64,000 nucleotides of DNA from Piscinibacter defluvii (GCF_004011805.1 NZ_RCHJ01000026.1:22694-86693); one strand, 5' to 3'. Counted from the stretch's first letter, positions 34,451 to 43,841 are shown. Numbers and translations: made by a program. Notes: generated from the sequence alone by a model not told the origin.

Positions 34451-35602
34451 ATGTCCTACCAGCATCTCGCGACCGAACTGCGTGTCCACCACGGCGACGC
34501 TGCGCTCGCGGCGCTGAAGCGCGAGCTCGATCGCGCCGGCTGCCGGCGCGCCCTCGTGGTGAGTGGGCGCACGGTCGGCCGCAGCCCCGAGATGGAGGCG
34601 CTACGCGCGGCCCTGGGCGAGGCCTGGGCCGGCCTCTCGATGACGGCGCGCGAGCACAGCCCGGTGTCGGCGGTCGAGGAGACGGTGCGGGCGCTGGACG
34701 AACTGAAGGCCGATGCGATCGTCGCCGTCGGCGGCGGCTCGGCCGCCGTCACCGCGCGTGCCGCCGCCATCCTCGCCGGCGAGCGGCGACCGCTCACCGA
34801 ACTCTGCACCCGGCGCCTGCCGGACGGCCGCTTCGAGAGCCCGCGCCTGGCCGCACCCAAGTTGCCGATCTTCGCGGTGCCGACCACGCCGAGCACCGCC
34901 TTCGCCAAGGGCGGGACGGCCGTGCACGGCGATGACGGGCAGCGCCTCGCGCTGTTCGACCCGAAGACCCGCGCCCGGGCGCTGATCATCGATCCGGCCT
35001 TCGTCCAGACCGCGCCGGACGAGCTGGTCCGCAGCGCCGCGCTGAACGCGCTCTCCAACGCCGTGGAGGCGCTCGAATCGCCGGGCTGCGACCCGTTCTC
35101 CGAAGCCTCGCTGATGCAGGCCCTGCGACTGATCGCGCAGGGGCTCGCGCCTGGCGAGAGCGACGAGGCCGAACGCCGCGAGCGGCTCGTGGTCGCGGCC
35201 ATCCTGTGCGGTCGCGGCACGGAGCAAGGCGGCACCGGCGTCGCATCGGTGCTCGCCCACGCCATCGGCAAGCGCAGCCACGTGGCCAACGGCCTCGTCG
35301 GCGCGATCGTGCTGCCGCACACGATGCGCTTCAATGCCCCCGTGACCCGCTCGCGCGCCGGCGCCGTGCTGGAGGCCCTGGCCGCCGTGCCGGGCGCTCA
35401 ACCCGGTCAGTCGTCGGACGAACGGGTCGAGGCTCTGCTGCGCGCGCTGCCTGTGCCGCGCTGCCTGCGCGAGATCGGCGTGGGCAGCGGCGACCTGGTG
35501 CCGATCGCCGAGGCAGCGATGACGGACTGGTTCATCGGCCGCAACGCCCGCCCGATTGCCGACACCGCCACGCTGCTCGGCCTGCTCGAAGCCGCGTGGT
35601 GA
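34451..35602 (+). CDS. Iron-containing ADH/maleylacetate-reductase-like protein missing metal ligands
   Basis: A protein of about 383 residues with the Fe-ADH fold: IVAVGGGSAAVTARAAA, VPTTPSTA and the AHAIG...LPHTMRFN segment. Of the four metal ligands of FucO-type enzymes (Asp, His, His, His), only the AHAIG histidine is kept. The Asp and His in DALTHAIE correspond to Asn and Asn (NALSNAVE), and the last His (PHG) to Asn (VANG). Maleylacetate reductases also deviate at the first position, so a metal-independent reductase is possible, as is loss of function. ATG 34445 is an alternative start. Last gene of the operon. Confidence 0.78.
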   Translation: MSYQHLATELRVHHGDAALAALKRELDRAGCRRALVVSGRTVGRSPEMEALRAALGEAWAGLSMTAREHSPVSAVEETVRALDELKADAIVAVGGGSAAVTARAAAILAGERRPLTELCTRRLPDGRFESPRLAAPKLPIFAVPTTPSTAFAKGGTAVHGDDGQRLALFDPKTRARALIIDPAFVQTAPDELVRSAALNALSNAVEALESPGCDPFSEASLMQALRLIAQGLAPGESDEAERRERLVVAAILCGRGTEQGGTGVASVLAHAIGKRSHVANGLVGAIVLPHTMRFNAPVTRSRAGAVLEALAAVPGAQPGQSSDERVEALLRALPVPRCLREIGVGSGDLVPIAEAAMTDWFIGRNARPIADTATLLGLLEAAW

Positions 35603-35611
35603 CCGGGAGCG

Positions 35612-36544
35612 TCACTTCGACAGCGACTTGATGATGTCGATCATCCGGTCCAGCGACGGATCCTTCTGACCCTTGACCCAGGCGAACACGTAGCTTGTCG
35701 TGTAGTTCACGTCGCTCAATGGAATCACCGTGAGCCCCTGCGGGTAGCTGAAGTTCTTGCCGATCACCGCCAGGCCGATGCCCATGCCCACCGAGATCAG
35801 GTTCAGCTGCGACGAGATGGTGCTGACCTCCTGCACCACGCGCGGCTCGTAGCCGGCCTTCTTGCACAGAGCGTACAGCGGACCGTAGCCGGGGCTGCTG
35901 CTCGAGTTGGGCACGACGACGAAATCCTCGGTGGCCAGGTCGGCGATCGAGAGTGTCTTGCGCCGGGCCAGGGGGTGGTCGTTGGCCATCGCCACGCCAA
36001 GGCCACCGGTCTGGATGCGGTACCAGTCGAGCACCGTCTGCTCGTTTCCCTGCACCGCCGCGCCACGACGCGCGTGCGCGAGCGACCGGCCGGGCCCGAT
36101 GTGCATGAAGCCGGCGTGGATACGCCGTTCGGCCAGCGCCTTGGGCTGGAGCGTCGTCGGCAGTTCGATCAGCACGAGATCCACGTCCGGGTAGGTTTCC
36201 CGGTAGGCCTTGACCGCGGCGCGGAACATCGGGTGCAGCAAGGTGAGCGAGCCGTAGCCGATGTTCAGCGAGCCCGTGCGGCCCTCGCCGACCCGCTTGG
36301 TCTGCACCAGCGCATCGTTGAGCTGCACCATCACCGCCTGCAGCTGCGGCAGCAGCGAGCGGCCTGCGGCCGTCAGGCGCACGCGGTGCGCGAGGCGCTC
36401 GAACAGCAGGGTGCCGATCTCCTCTTCCAGGTCCGCGATGATCTGCGAGACCGCCGGCCGGGTCACGTGCAGCCGGTCCGACGCGCGGCCGAAATGCTCC
36501 TCTTCGGCAGCGGCGATGAAGTAGCGCAGGTGGCGGAGTTCCAT
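35612..36544 (-). CDS. LysR-family regulator, likely master of the eight-site regulon
   Basis: A 310-residue LysR protein: HTH at residues 1-60 (FIAAAEEEHFGRASDRLHVT, then AVSQIIADLEEEI) and an effector domain with TGSLNIGYGSLTLLHP. It converges on the Fe-ADH gene and diverges from the ALDH at 36678 across site D, the classical LysR arrangement. No other LysR gene adjoins one of the eight sites in this way, so it is the best candidate to bind them all. The start is ATG 36542-36544; the upstream reading is shadow. Confidence 0.87.
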   Translation of the reverse strand: MELRHLRYFIAAAEEEHFGRASDRLHVTRPAVSQIIADLEEEIGTLLFERLAHRVRLTAAGRSLLPQLQAVMVQLNDALVQTKRVGEGRTGSLNIGYGSLTLLHPMFRAAVKAYRETYPDVDLVLIELPTTLQPKALAERRIHAGFMHIGPGRSLAHARRGAAVQGNEQTVLDWYRIQTGGLGVAMANDHPLARRKTLSIADLATEDFVVVPNSSSSPGYGPLYALCKKAGYEPRVVQEVSTISSQLNLISVGMGIGLAVIGKNFSYPQGLTVIPLSDVNYTTSYVFAWVKGQKDPSLDRMIDIIKSLSK

Positions 36545-36572
36545 GGACGCGGCAGTGTACGCCGGGCCCACG

Positions 36573-36614
36573 GTAAGCCGAAGTTTCCTCTGGCGCCACA
36601 AAAGCCAACTCGAC
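36573..36614 (+). promoter_or_regulatory. LysR-type regulon site D (LysR/ALDH divergent region)
   Basis: Box GTAAGCCGAAGTTTC at 36573-36587, then half-site AAAAGCCAACTCGAC at 36600-36614, a 27-bp step. It lies 64 bp before the ALDH start and 29 bp from the lysR start, so it can serve both activation and autorepression. Confidence 0.7.
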
Positions 36615-36677
36615 TTTTGATGGGCCGCCGCTGAAGATTTGTTCGGCCGGGCGCGCCCGACCACGCCTTCTCACACC

Positions 36678-38165
36678 ATGAAGAACTACGACCATTGGAT
36701 CGACGGTGCGCCCGTCGCCCCGGCCAGCGGCCGACGGCTCGACTCGATCGATCCGTACCGGGGCACACCCTGGGCGCGCATCGCGCGCGGCGACGCGGCC
36801 GATGCGCAGCGTGCGGTGCAAGCCGCCCACGCGGCCATGCACGAGGGGCCGTGGAGCCGCATGACGCCCAGCGAGCGCGGCCGCATCCTGCGCCGCATCG
36901 GCGACCTGATGGCCGAGAGCGCGAACGCGAAGCGCCTGGCCGAGATCGAGTCGCGCGACAACGGCAAGATCATCGCCGAGATGGCCGGCCAGCTCGCCTA
37001 CCTGCCGCAGCACTGGCACTACTTCGCCGGGCTGGCCGACAAGATCGAGGGCGCGGTGCTGCCGGTCGACAAGGCCGACATGCTGGCGCTGACCTACCGC
37101 GAGCCGGTCGGCGTGGTGGTGGCGCTGACGGCCTGGAACTCGCCGCTGAACTTCTTCACGATCAAGTGCGCGCCGGCGCTGGCCGCGGGCTGCACGGTGG
37201 TGCTCAAGCCCTCGGAGTTCGCCTCGGTCAGCTCGCTCGAGTTCGCCGCGCTCACGAAGGAGGCCGGCCTGCCCGACGGCGTGATCAACGTCGTCACCGG
37301 CCTCGGCCCGGAGATCGGCACGCCGCTGGTGGCGCACCCGGACGTCGCCAAGATCACCTTCACCGGCTCGGACGTGACGGGCGCCAAGGTCTACGAGGCC
37401 GCGGCGCGCACGATGAAGCGCGTCTCGATGGAGCTCGGCGGCAAGTCGCCCAACATCGTCTTCGAGGACGCCGACCTGGAGCAGGCCTGTGTCGGCGCCG
37501 TCGCCGGCATCTTCGGTGCGACCGGGCAGATGTGCACTGCCGGCTCGCGCCTCCTGGTGCAGAACTCGATCAAGGAAGCCTTCACCGAGCGGGTGCTTGC
37601 GATGGCGCGCGGGCTGCGGCTCGGTGACCCGCTGCAGCCCGACACCCAGGTCGGCCCGATCGCCACGCCGCCGCAGTACGAGAAGGTGCTGCACTACATC
37701 GGCCTGGCCCGCGCCGAGGGCGCGCGCTGCCTGCTCGGCGGCGGGCCGGCCGAAGGCCCCGGGCTGACCGGCGGGATGTTCGTGCAGCCGACCGTGTTCA
37801 CCGACGTGACGAGCCGCATGCGCATCGCGCAGGAGGAGGTGTTCGGCCCGGTGCTCTCGATCATCGGCTTCGACGACGAGGCCGAGGCCGTGCGCCTGGG
37901 CAACGACATCGTCTACGGCCTGGCCGCCGGCGTGTGGACACGCGACCTGGGCCGCGGCGTGCGCATGTCGCGTGCGCTGCGCGCCGGCATGGTGTGGGTC
38001 AACACATACCGTGCCTACAGCTTCGTCGTGCCGCTGGGCGGCATGAAGCGATCCGGCCTGGGCCGCGAAGGCGGCATCGAGGCGGTGGACGAGTACCTCG
38101 AGACCAAGAGCGTGATGTTCTCGACGGCGGCCGGCGCGCCCGGCAATCCGTTCGTGCAGCGCTGA
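36678..38165 (+). CDS. Aldehyde dehydrogenase (paralogue 2)
   Basis: A 495-residue ALDH with ALTAWNSPLN, KPSEFASVSS, FTGSDVTGAKV, the glutamate in MELGGKSPNIV and the cysteine in GQMCTAGS. First gene of the unit controlled by site D: ALDH, TctC, SDR, ALDH, Zn-ADH. ATG 36678 is used; an upstream in-frame ATG at 36639 would leave only 25 bp after the operator. Confidence 0.9.
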   Translation: MKNYDHWIDGAPVAPASGRRLDSIDPYRGTPWARIARGDAADAQRAVQAAHAAMHEGPWSRMTPSERGRILRRIGDLMAESANAKRLAEIESRDNGKIIAEMAGQLAYLPQHWHYFAGLADKIEGAVLPVDKADMLALTYREPVGVVVALTAWNSPLNFFTIKCAPALAAGCTVVLKPSEFASVSSLEFAALTKEAGLPDGVINVVTGLGPEIGTPLVAHPDVAKITFTGSDVTGAKVYEAAARTMKRVSMELGGKSPNIVFEDADLEQACVGAVAGIFGATGQMCTAGSRLLVQNSIKEAFTERVLAMARGLRLGDPLQPDTQVGPIATPPQYEKVLHYIGLARAEGARCLLGGGPAEGPGLTGGMFVQPTVFTDVTSRMRIAQEEVFGPVLSIIGFDDEAEAVRLGNDIVYGLAAGVWTRDLGRGVRMSRALRAGMVWVNTYRAYSFVVPLGGMKRSGLGREGGIEAVDEYLETKSVMFSTAAGAPGNPFVQR

Positions 38166-38195
38166 CATTCATCCAGGAAACCAAGGAGACAATCG

Positions 38196-39173
38196 ATGCT
38201 CACTCGCCGAAAGGTCCTGGCGACGGCGCCCGCGCTGGCGGCCGCCGCGCTGGGCGGCCCCGCCTTTGCGCAGGGCGCCTACCCGCAGCACGTGATCAAG
38301 ATCATCGTCGGCAACCAGGCCGGCGGCACCGACGACATCATCAGCCGCTTCGTCGCCGACAGGCTGACGAAGGAATGGGGCCAGGCCGTGATCGTGGACA
38401 ACCGCGGCGGCGGCTCCACCACCATCGGCGGTGCTGCGGTGGCCAACGCCGCGCCGGACGGCTACACCTTGCTGTGCCTGATCAGCGCGGGCATCAACCA
38501 GACCGTGCTGCGCGAGAAGCTGCCCTACAAGCTGAGCAGCTTCGCGCCGGTGGTGGGCGTGGGCGGCTTCCCGGTGGCGCTGGCCGTCTCCGCCAACACC
38601 ACGCCGAAGATCACCAACCTGCAGGAACTGGCCGCCGCGGCACGCAGCGGCGACGGCGTGACCTTCGCCTCCGGCGGCGTCGGCACCATGGGCCACCTGA
38701 CCTGCACGCGGCTGCTCAATGCGCTGAACGGCAAGGGCGTGCACGTGACCTACCGCAACAACCCGGAGGGCCTGCAGTCGCTGATCGGCGGCTTCACGCA
38801 GATGATGGCGGCCTCGGTCTCGGAGGTGGCGGCCCTGCGCGGCGAGGACAAGCTGCGCGTGCTGGCCGTCGCCGCGCCGGAACGTGCAGTGAGCCTGCCC
38901 GACGTGCCGACCTTCAAGGAGCTGGGCCTGCCCGACTTCAACGTCGTGTTGTGGCACGGCTTCGCCGCGCCGGCCGGCACGCCGCCGGAGATCGTCGCCA
39001 AGCTGGCCGAGGCCATCACCCGAGCCGTCCGTGACCCGGAATTCGTCGCCAAGATGAAGCCGCTGGCCTACCAGGAGGACATCAAGACCGGCGAGGCCCT
39101 CGTGGCCTTCGTCAACGGCGAGGCGGCGCGCTGGAAGAAGGTGATCGTGGACAACAAGATCACCGTCGAATGA
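38196..39173 (+). CDS. Tripartite tricarboxylate (Bug/TctC) receptor with twin-arginine-like leader
   Basis: A 325-residue solute-binding protein. The leader MLTRRKVLATAPALAAAALG has an RR pair resembling a Tat signal, then PAFAQ as cleavage site. The mature part (YPQHVIKIIVGNQAGGTDDI) is typical of Bug proteins. Like the receptor at 14704 it has no TctAB permease nearby. It lies between two oxidative genes of the same unit, so its ligand is presumably a pathway carboxylate. Confidence 0.88.
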   Translation: MLTRRKVLATAPALAAAALGGPAFAQGAYPQHVIKIIVGNQAGGTDDIISRFVADRLTKEWGQAVIVDNRGGGSTTIGGAAVANAAPDGYTLLCLISAGINQTVLREKLPYKLSSFAPVVGVGGFPVALAVSANTTPKITNLQELAAAARSGDGVTFASGGVGTMGHLTCTRLLNALNGKGVHVTYRNNPEGLQSLIGGFTQMMAASVSEVAALRGEDKLRVLAVAAPERAVSLPDVPTFKELGLPDFNVVLWHGFAAPAGTPPEIVAKLAEAITRAVRDPEFVAKMKPLAYQEDIKTGEALVAFVNGEAARWKKVIVDNKITVE

Positions 39174-39910
39174 GCGCCGAACCGTCCTCCACCCCCGGCC
39201 GGCTCGCGGGCCGGCGCGTCGTCGTCACCGGTGCGGCCTCGGGCATCGGCCGTGCGACGGCGCTGCTGTTCGCCCGCGAAGGCGCACGGCTCGCACTGTT
39301 CGACCGCGATGCTTCCGGCCTCGCGCACACCGCGCAGCAGACCGGCGGCATCGCGATCGAGGTCGACGTGTCGAACGAGGCCTCGGTGGCCGCAGCGGCG
39401 CAGCGTGCGGCCGCGGCACTCGGCGGCATCGACGGCGTGGTGAATGCCGCCGGCATCATGCGCATCGGGCCGATGGAGGCAACGCCGTTGGAGGTCTGGC
39501 GCCAGGTGCTCGAGGTCAACCTCACGGGCTGCTGGCTGGTCTCGCGCGGCTGCCTGCCCTGGTTGCGGCAGGCGAGCGGCGCGGCGATCGTCAACATCGC
39601 CTCGGCGGCCGGCTTGCTGCCCAATGCCGCGGGCCTGACGGCCTACGCCGCCTCGAAGGGCGGCGTGGTCAACCTGACGCGTGCGATGGCGGCCGAGCTC
39701 GCGCCGGCGATCCGTGTCAACACAGTCTGTCCCGGCATGGTCGACACGCCGATGGCCGAAGGCTTCCGCGCCAATGTCGGCAACTACGCGCTCAAGCGCA
39801 TCGCCGACCCGGACGAGATCGCCCGGGTCATCCTGTTCCTCGTCAGCGCCGACGGCTCGTACGTCACCGGCGCGGCGCTGGCCGCCGACGGTGGCCGGTC
39901 CTTCCACTGA
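39170..39910 (+). CDS. Short-chain dehydrogenase/reductase
   Basis: A 246-residue classical SDR: VTGAASGIGRATALLF, NAAG, catalytic serine in IASAAG, YAASK, and ADGGRSFH at the end. The start overlaps the TctC stop by ATGA. It should interconvert an alcohol and a ketone intermediate. Confidence 0.9.
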   Translation: MSAEPSSTPGRLAGRRVVVTGAASGIGRATALLFAREGARLALFDRDASGLAHTAQQTGGIAIEVDVSNEASVAAAAQRAAAALGGIDGVVNAAGIMRIGPMEATPLEVWRQVLEVNLTGCWLVSRGCLPWLRQASGAAIVNIASAAGLLPNAAGLTAYAASKGGVVNLTRAMAAELAPAIRVNTVCPGMVDTPMAEGFRANVGNYALKRIADPDEIARVILFLVSADGSYVTGAALAADGGRSFH

Positions 39911-39921
39911 AGCCTTCATCC

Positions 39922-41415
39922 GTGTCCACGCCTGCTGTGCCCTCACCCGTCCGCCCCGCCTTCCTCGGCGGCTCGAAACAGCTCTTCATCGGCGGGCGCT
40001 GGGTCGCCGCCGCCGCGGGTGAGGAGTTCGACACCGTCGATCCGGCCAGTGGCCAGGTGATCGCGCGCCTGGCGCGTGGTGCCGCGGCCGACGTGGACCG
40101 CGCCGTCGTGGCCGCCCGTGCTGCCTTCGAGGGCCCGTGGAGCCGCTGGACGCCGCTGGAGCGGCAGCGCCTGCTGCTGCGCATCGACGAGCTGATGCTG
40201 AAACACGCCGAGGAGCTCGCCTCGATCGAGACCACGGACATGGGCGCGCCGATCACACGCACGCGCAACACCGTCAAGTGGATCTCGCAGGCGATCCGCT
40301 TCTTCGCCTCCTGCACCGGCGCGGCGACAACGACCACCGCGAGCAACTCGCTGCCCGGGAACGTGATGACGCTGAACCACAAGGCGCCGCTCGGCGTGGT
40401 GGGCGGCATCATTCCCTGGAACGGGCCGATGGGCGGGCAATGGTGGACGATCGGTCCCGCGCTCGCCACCGGCTGCACCTGCGTGATCAAGCCGGCGGAA
40501 GACGCCTCGCTCTCGATCTTGCGCTTCGCGGACATCCTCGCCGAGGCCGGCGTGCCCGACGGTGTGGTCAACATCGTCACCGGCTACGGCAGCGAGGCCG
40601 GCGCGGCGCTGGCGGCCCACCCCGGCGTCGACAAGATCTCCTTCACCGGCTCCACCGAGACCGGCCGCCGCATCGTGCAGGCCTCGGCCGGCAACCTGAA
40701 GCGCCTGCAGCTCGAGCTCGGCGGCAAGTCGCCCGACATCGTGTTCGCGGATGCCGACCTCGATGCGGCGGTGCCCGGCGCGGCGATGGGCGTGTTCGCC
40801 AACAGCGGGCAGATCTGCTACTCCGGCACGCGCCTGTTCGTGCAGCGCTCGGTGCAGGAAGAGTTCGTCGAGCGGCTGCAGCGCTTCAGCGCCGGCCTCA
40901 AGGTGGGCAAGGGGCTCGATCCCGGCGTGGACCTTGGGCCGCTGATCTCCTCGCGCCAGCTCGACCGGGTGATGCACTACGTCAAGCTCGGCGGCGAGCA
41001 GGGCGCCCGGCTCGCGGCCGGTGGGCGGCGCCTGGGCGGAGAACTGGCCGGAGGGTATTTCGTCGAGCCCACCGTCTTCGCGGGCGTGGACCAGGGCATG
41101 ACGATCGCGCGCGAGGAGATCTTCGGCCCGGTGATCTCGGTGATCCCGTTCGACACCGTCGACGAGGTGCTGAAGATGGCCAACGACACCGAGTACGGCC
41201 TCGGTGGCGGCGTGTGGACACGCAATCTCGCCACCGCGCACCAAGTGTCGCAGGGCATTCGCGCCGGCGTGGTGTGGGTCAACTGCTACGGCGCGGTCGA
41301 TCCTGCGGTGGGCTTCGGCGGCTGCAAGATGAGCGGCTACGGCTGGAAGGGTGGCCTCGAACACGTCGAGAGTTTCCTGTACCGCAAGGCCGTCTACATG
41401 AACATCGCCGGCTGA
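39922..41415 (+). CDS. Aldehyde dehydrogenase (paralogue 3)
   Basis: A 497-residue ALDH from a GTG start, with GGIIPWNGPMG, FTGSTETGRRI, the glutamate in LELGGKSPDIV and the cysteine in GQICYSG. It resembles phenylacetaldehyde/betaine-type ALDHs in length. It follows the SDR by 11 bp. Confidence 0.9.
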   Translation: MSTPAVPSPVRPAFLGGSKQLFIGGRWVAAAAGEEFDTVDPASGQVIARLARGAAADVDRAVVAARAAFEGPWSRWTPLERQRLLLRIDELMLKHAEELASIETTDMGAPITRTRNTVKWISQAIRFFASCTGAATTTTASNSLPGNVMTLNHKAPLGVVGGIIPWNGPMGGQWWTIGPALATGCTCVIKPAEDASLSILRFADILAEAGVPDGVVNIVTGYGSEAGAALAAHPGVDKISFTGSTETGRRIVQASAGNLKRLQLELGGKSPDIVFADADLDAAVPGAAMGVFANSGQICYSGTRLFVQRSVQEEFVERLQRFSAGLKVGKGLDPGVDLGPLISSRQLDRVMHYVKLGGEQGARLAAGGRRLGGELAGGYFVEPTVFAGVDQGMTIAREEIFGPVISVIPFDTVDEVLKMANDTEYGLGGGVWTRNLATAHQVSQGIRAGVVWVNCYGAVDPAVGFGGCKMSGYGWKGGLEHVESFLYRKAVYMNIAG

Positions 41416-41420
41416 GCGCC

Positions 41421-42452
41421 ATGCAGGGACTCGTGTTCCTCGGCGACCGGCGGCTCGCCTTCGTCGACGTGCCGGACCCGGTGCCCGGGCCCGGAGAGGT
41501 GGTCGTGCAGATCAAGGCCTCGGGCCTGTGCGGCAGTGACCTGCACCCCTACCGCGCGCCGCACGACCCCACGCTGCCGCTCGAGCGGCGCGTGATCGGC
41601 GGGCACGAGCCGGCCGGCATCGTCGCCGCCGTGGGGCCGGACGTGCCGGCGCGGGTGGCCCGCGTGGGTGACCGGGTGATGGTGCACCACTACCACGGCT
41701 GCACGGTGTGCCGCCATTGCCGCGGCGGCTGGCCGCAGTTGTGCCGGCCGGCCGATCGCATCGTCTACTCGGGCAACGCGCACGGTGCGCACGCGCCCTC
41801 CATGCGCGTGCCGGCGTCCACACTGCTGCCGCTGCACGACGGCCTGAGCTTCGAGGCGGGTGCGGCCATCGCCTGCGGCACCGGCACGGCCTGGGGCGCG
41901 CTCGAGCGGCTCCAACTGCGCGGCAACGAGACCCTCGCGGTGTTCGGCCAGGGGCCGGTGGGCCTTTCGGCCACCTTGCTCGCCGCGGCCCAGGGCGCCC
42001 GCGTGGTCGCGATCGACATCGATGACGAGCGGCTTTCGCGTGCCAACGAGTTCGGCGCCTGGGCGACGATCAACCCGCGCCGTGTCGACCCCGCGCAGGC
42101 ACTGTGCGAGCTGACCCGCGGCGAAGGCGTCGAGGCGCTGCTCGAGACCTCGGGCTCGTCGGCCGCGGCGGCGTCGGCGCTCGGCGCAGTGGCGGTGTGG
42201 GGCCGCGTCTGCATGGTCGGCATCGGCGCGACCCTGAGCCTCGAGATGCGCGCGCTGCTCGATCGGCAGGTGACGGTGATGACCTCCTACACGATGTCGA
42301 CGATCGGGCAGCAGCGCTGCGCGGAGTTCGCCGTCGAACGCGGGCTCGACCTGGATCGCCTGTTCACCCACCGCTGGCGCCTGGACCAGGCCGACGAGGC
42401 ATACCGGGTCTTCGACAGCCAGGCCACCGGCAAGGCCGCGTTCCTCTTCTGA
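41421..42452 (+). CDS. Zinc-dependent alcohol dehydrogenase (paralogue 2)
   Basis: A 343-residue MDR enzyme with GLCGSDLH, GHEPAGIV, a cysteine lobe CTVCRHCRGGWPQLC and the nucleotide site VFGQGPVGLSA. It is closely related to the enzyme at 13632-14702, the two lying in different units of the same regulon. Last gene of its unit, 5 bp after the ALDH. Confidence 0.9.
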   Translation: MQGLVFLGDRRLAFVDVPDPVPGPGEVVVQIKASGLCGSDLHPYRAPHDPTLPLERRVIGGHEPAGIVAAVGPDVPARVARVGDRVMVHHYHGCTVCRHCRGGWPQLCRPADRIVYSGNAHGAHAPSMRVPASTLLPLHDGLSFEAGAAIACGTGTAWGALERLQLRGNETLAVFGQGPVGLSATLLAAAQGARVVAIDIDDERLSRANEFGAWATINPRRVDPAQALCELTRGEGVEALLETSGSSAAAASALGAVAVWGRVCMVGIGATLSLEMRALLDRQVTVMTSYTMSTIGQQRCAEFAVERGLDLDRLFTHRWRLDQADEAYRVFDSQATGKAAFLF

Positions 42453-42476
42453 ACTCCTCAGCAGCGGCCGACTGCC

Positions 42477-42518
42477 GTTAGCGCAACTTACCGACCCAGG
42501 CACAAAAGGCGACTCGAC
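42477..42518 (+). promoter_or_regulatory. LysR-type regulon site E (towards CoA-transferase unit)
   Basis: Box GTTAGCGCAACTTAC at 42477-42491, then half-site AAAAGGCGACTCGAC at 42504-42518, a 27-bp step. This is one of the best matches to the consensus and lies 32 bp before the CoA-transferase start. Confidence 0.75.
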
Positions 42519-42549
42519 GCCCGCGCCACCCCTCCGGAGAATCGATCCC

Positions 42550-43833
42550 ATGAGCAGCAGCCCTTCCGCGCCCTCGCCGCTGGCCGGCATCACGGTCGTC
42601 GAACTCTCGCATCTGATCGCGGGACCGTACTGTTGCCAGATGCTGGCCGATGAAGGGGCCACCGTCATCAAGGTCGAGCCGCCCGGCGGCGAGCTCACGC
42701 GCCACCGCGAGCCCGCACGGCACACGCCCGAAGGCGACGTCACGGCCTACTACGCCTCGCTGAACCGGGGCAAGCACAGCATCGTGCTCGACCTGAAAAA
42801 CGCCGAAGGCGCCGGCGTGATGACGAAGCTGCTCGAGACGGCCGACGTGTTCGTCACCAACATGCGTGCCGCGGCGCTGGTGCGGCTCGGCCTGCACCCG
42901 AAGGCGCTGCACGAGCGCTACCCGCGGCTGGTCGTGGTCTCGATCTCCGGCTTCGGCATCGACGACGCGGGCGAGTACGCCGACCGGGCGGGCCTCGCGA
43001 TCGTCGCCGAGGCCATGTCCGGCGCCACCGGCCTGACGCGCGACCATTCCGGCAACCCGGTGTGGTGCGGCTTCGCGCTCGGCGACATCACCGCGGCGGT
43101 GTCGGCGCATGCCGCCATCCTGCTCGCGCTGCGCAACCAGGAGCGCCACGGCCAGGGCAAGCTGCTCGACCTGGGCCTCGTCGAATGCATGCTGCCGATG
43201 GTCTCGGTGGCGATGGGACGCGTGCAGGTCGAGGACCGGGCCCGGTCGGACTTCACCGGCTCGAACAGCTTCCACGGCATTCCGTACGGCGCGTTTCCCG
43301 CGGCCGACGGCGCGGTCAACCTGGGCTGCAACCGCGACGACTTCTGGCGCCGCCTGTGCGGCGCGATGGGCACGCCGGAGCTCGGCACCGACCCGCGCTA
43401 CGCCACCTACGCGGAACGCTCCAAGCGCCAGCGCGAGGTGCACGAGATCACCGAGGCCTTCACGCGGGCCCATACCCGCGCGGAGATCGTCGACCGGCTG
43501 GTCGAGGCCGACGTGCCGGTGGCCTCGATCCTGAGCATGCAGGAAGTCGTCGCCAACGCCTACCTGCACGAACGCGGCGCGCTCTGGCAGGTGGACGACG
43601 GCCTCGGCGGCAGCTTCACCTTGCCGGCCAACACCGCCTGGATGGAGCCGCCGCCGCATGCGCTGCGCGTGCCGCGCCTCGGTGAGCACCGCGACACGCT
43701 GCTGCGCGAGCATCTGGCGCTGTCGCCCGGGCAGGTCGAGCGCCTCGTGACCGCCGGCGCCTTCGGGTCGCCGAAACCCGTGGCCGCGAAGCCGAGCGCG
43801 CACCAAAGCGACGTCTCCACGGTGCTCGACTGA
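42550..43833 (+). CDS. CoA-transferase, family III (CaiB/BaiF type)
   Basis: A 427-residue family III CoA-transferase: VVELSHLIAGPYCCQMLADEGA near 15-36, SLNRGKHSIVLDLKN near 75, and the catalytic aspartate D179 in GFALGDITAA. It moves CoA from an acyl-CoA to a free acid through an aspartyl-CoA anhydride. With the ADP-forming synthetase it gives the regulon two routes for CoA activation. First gene of a unit that also holds an isomerase, ALDH, SMP-30-like gene and SDR. Confidence 0.92.
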   Translation: MSSSPSAPSPLAGITVVELSHLIAGPYCCQMLADEGATVIKVEPPGGELTRHREPARHTPEGDVTAYYASLNRGKHSIVLDLKNAEGAGVMTKLLETADVFVTNMRAAALVRLGLHPKALHERYPRLVVVSISGFGIDDAGEYADRAGLAIVAEAMSGATGLTRDHSGNPVWCGFALGDITAAVSAHAAILLALRNQERHGQGKLLDLGLVECMLPMVSVAMGRVQVEDRARSDFTGSNSFHGIPYGAFPAADGAVNLGCNRDDFWRRLCGAMGTPELGTDPRYATYAERSKRQREVHEITEAFTRAHTRAEIVDRLVEADVPVASILSMQEVVANAYLHERGALWQVDDGLGGSFTLPANTAWMEPPPHALRVPRLGEHRDTLLREHLALSPGQVERLVTAGAFGSPKPVAAKPSAHQSDVSTVLD

Positions 43834-43841
43834 GCGCGGCA

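Noticed and set aside
35532..38168. An 878-codon minus-strand open frame
   Set aside because: Spans antisense of an ALDH and an alternative frame of the LysR gene; both real genes are well supported.
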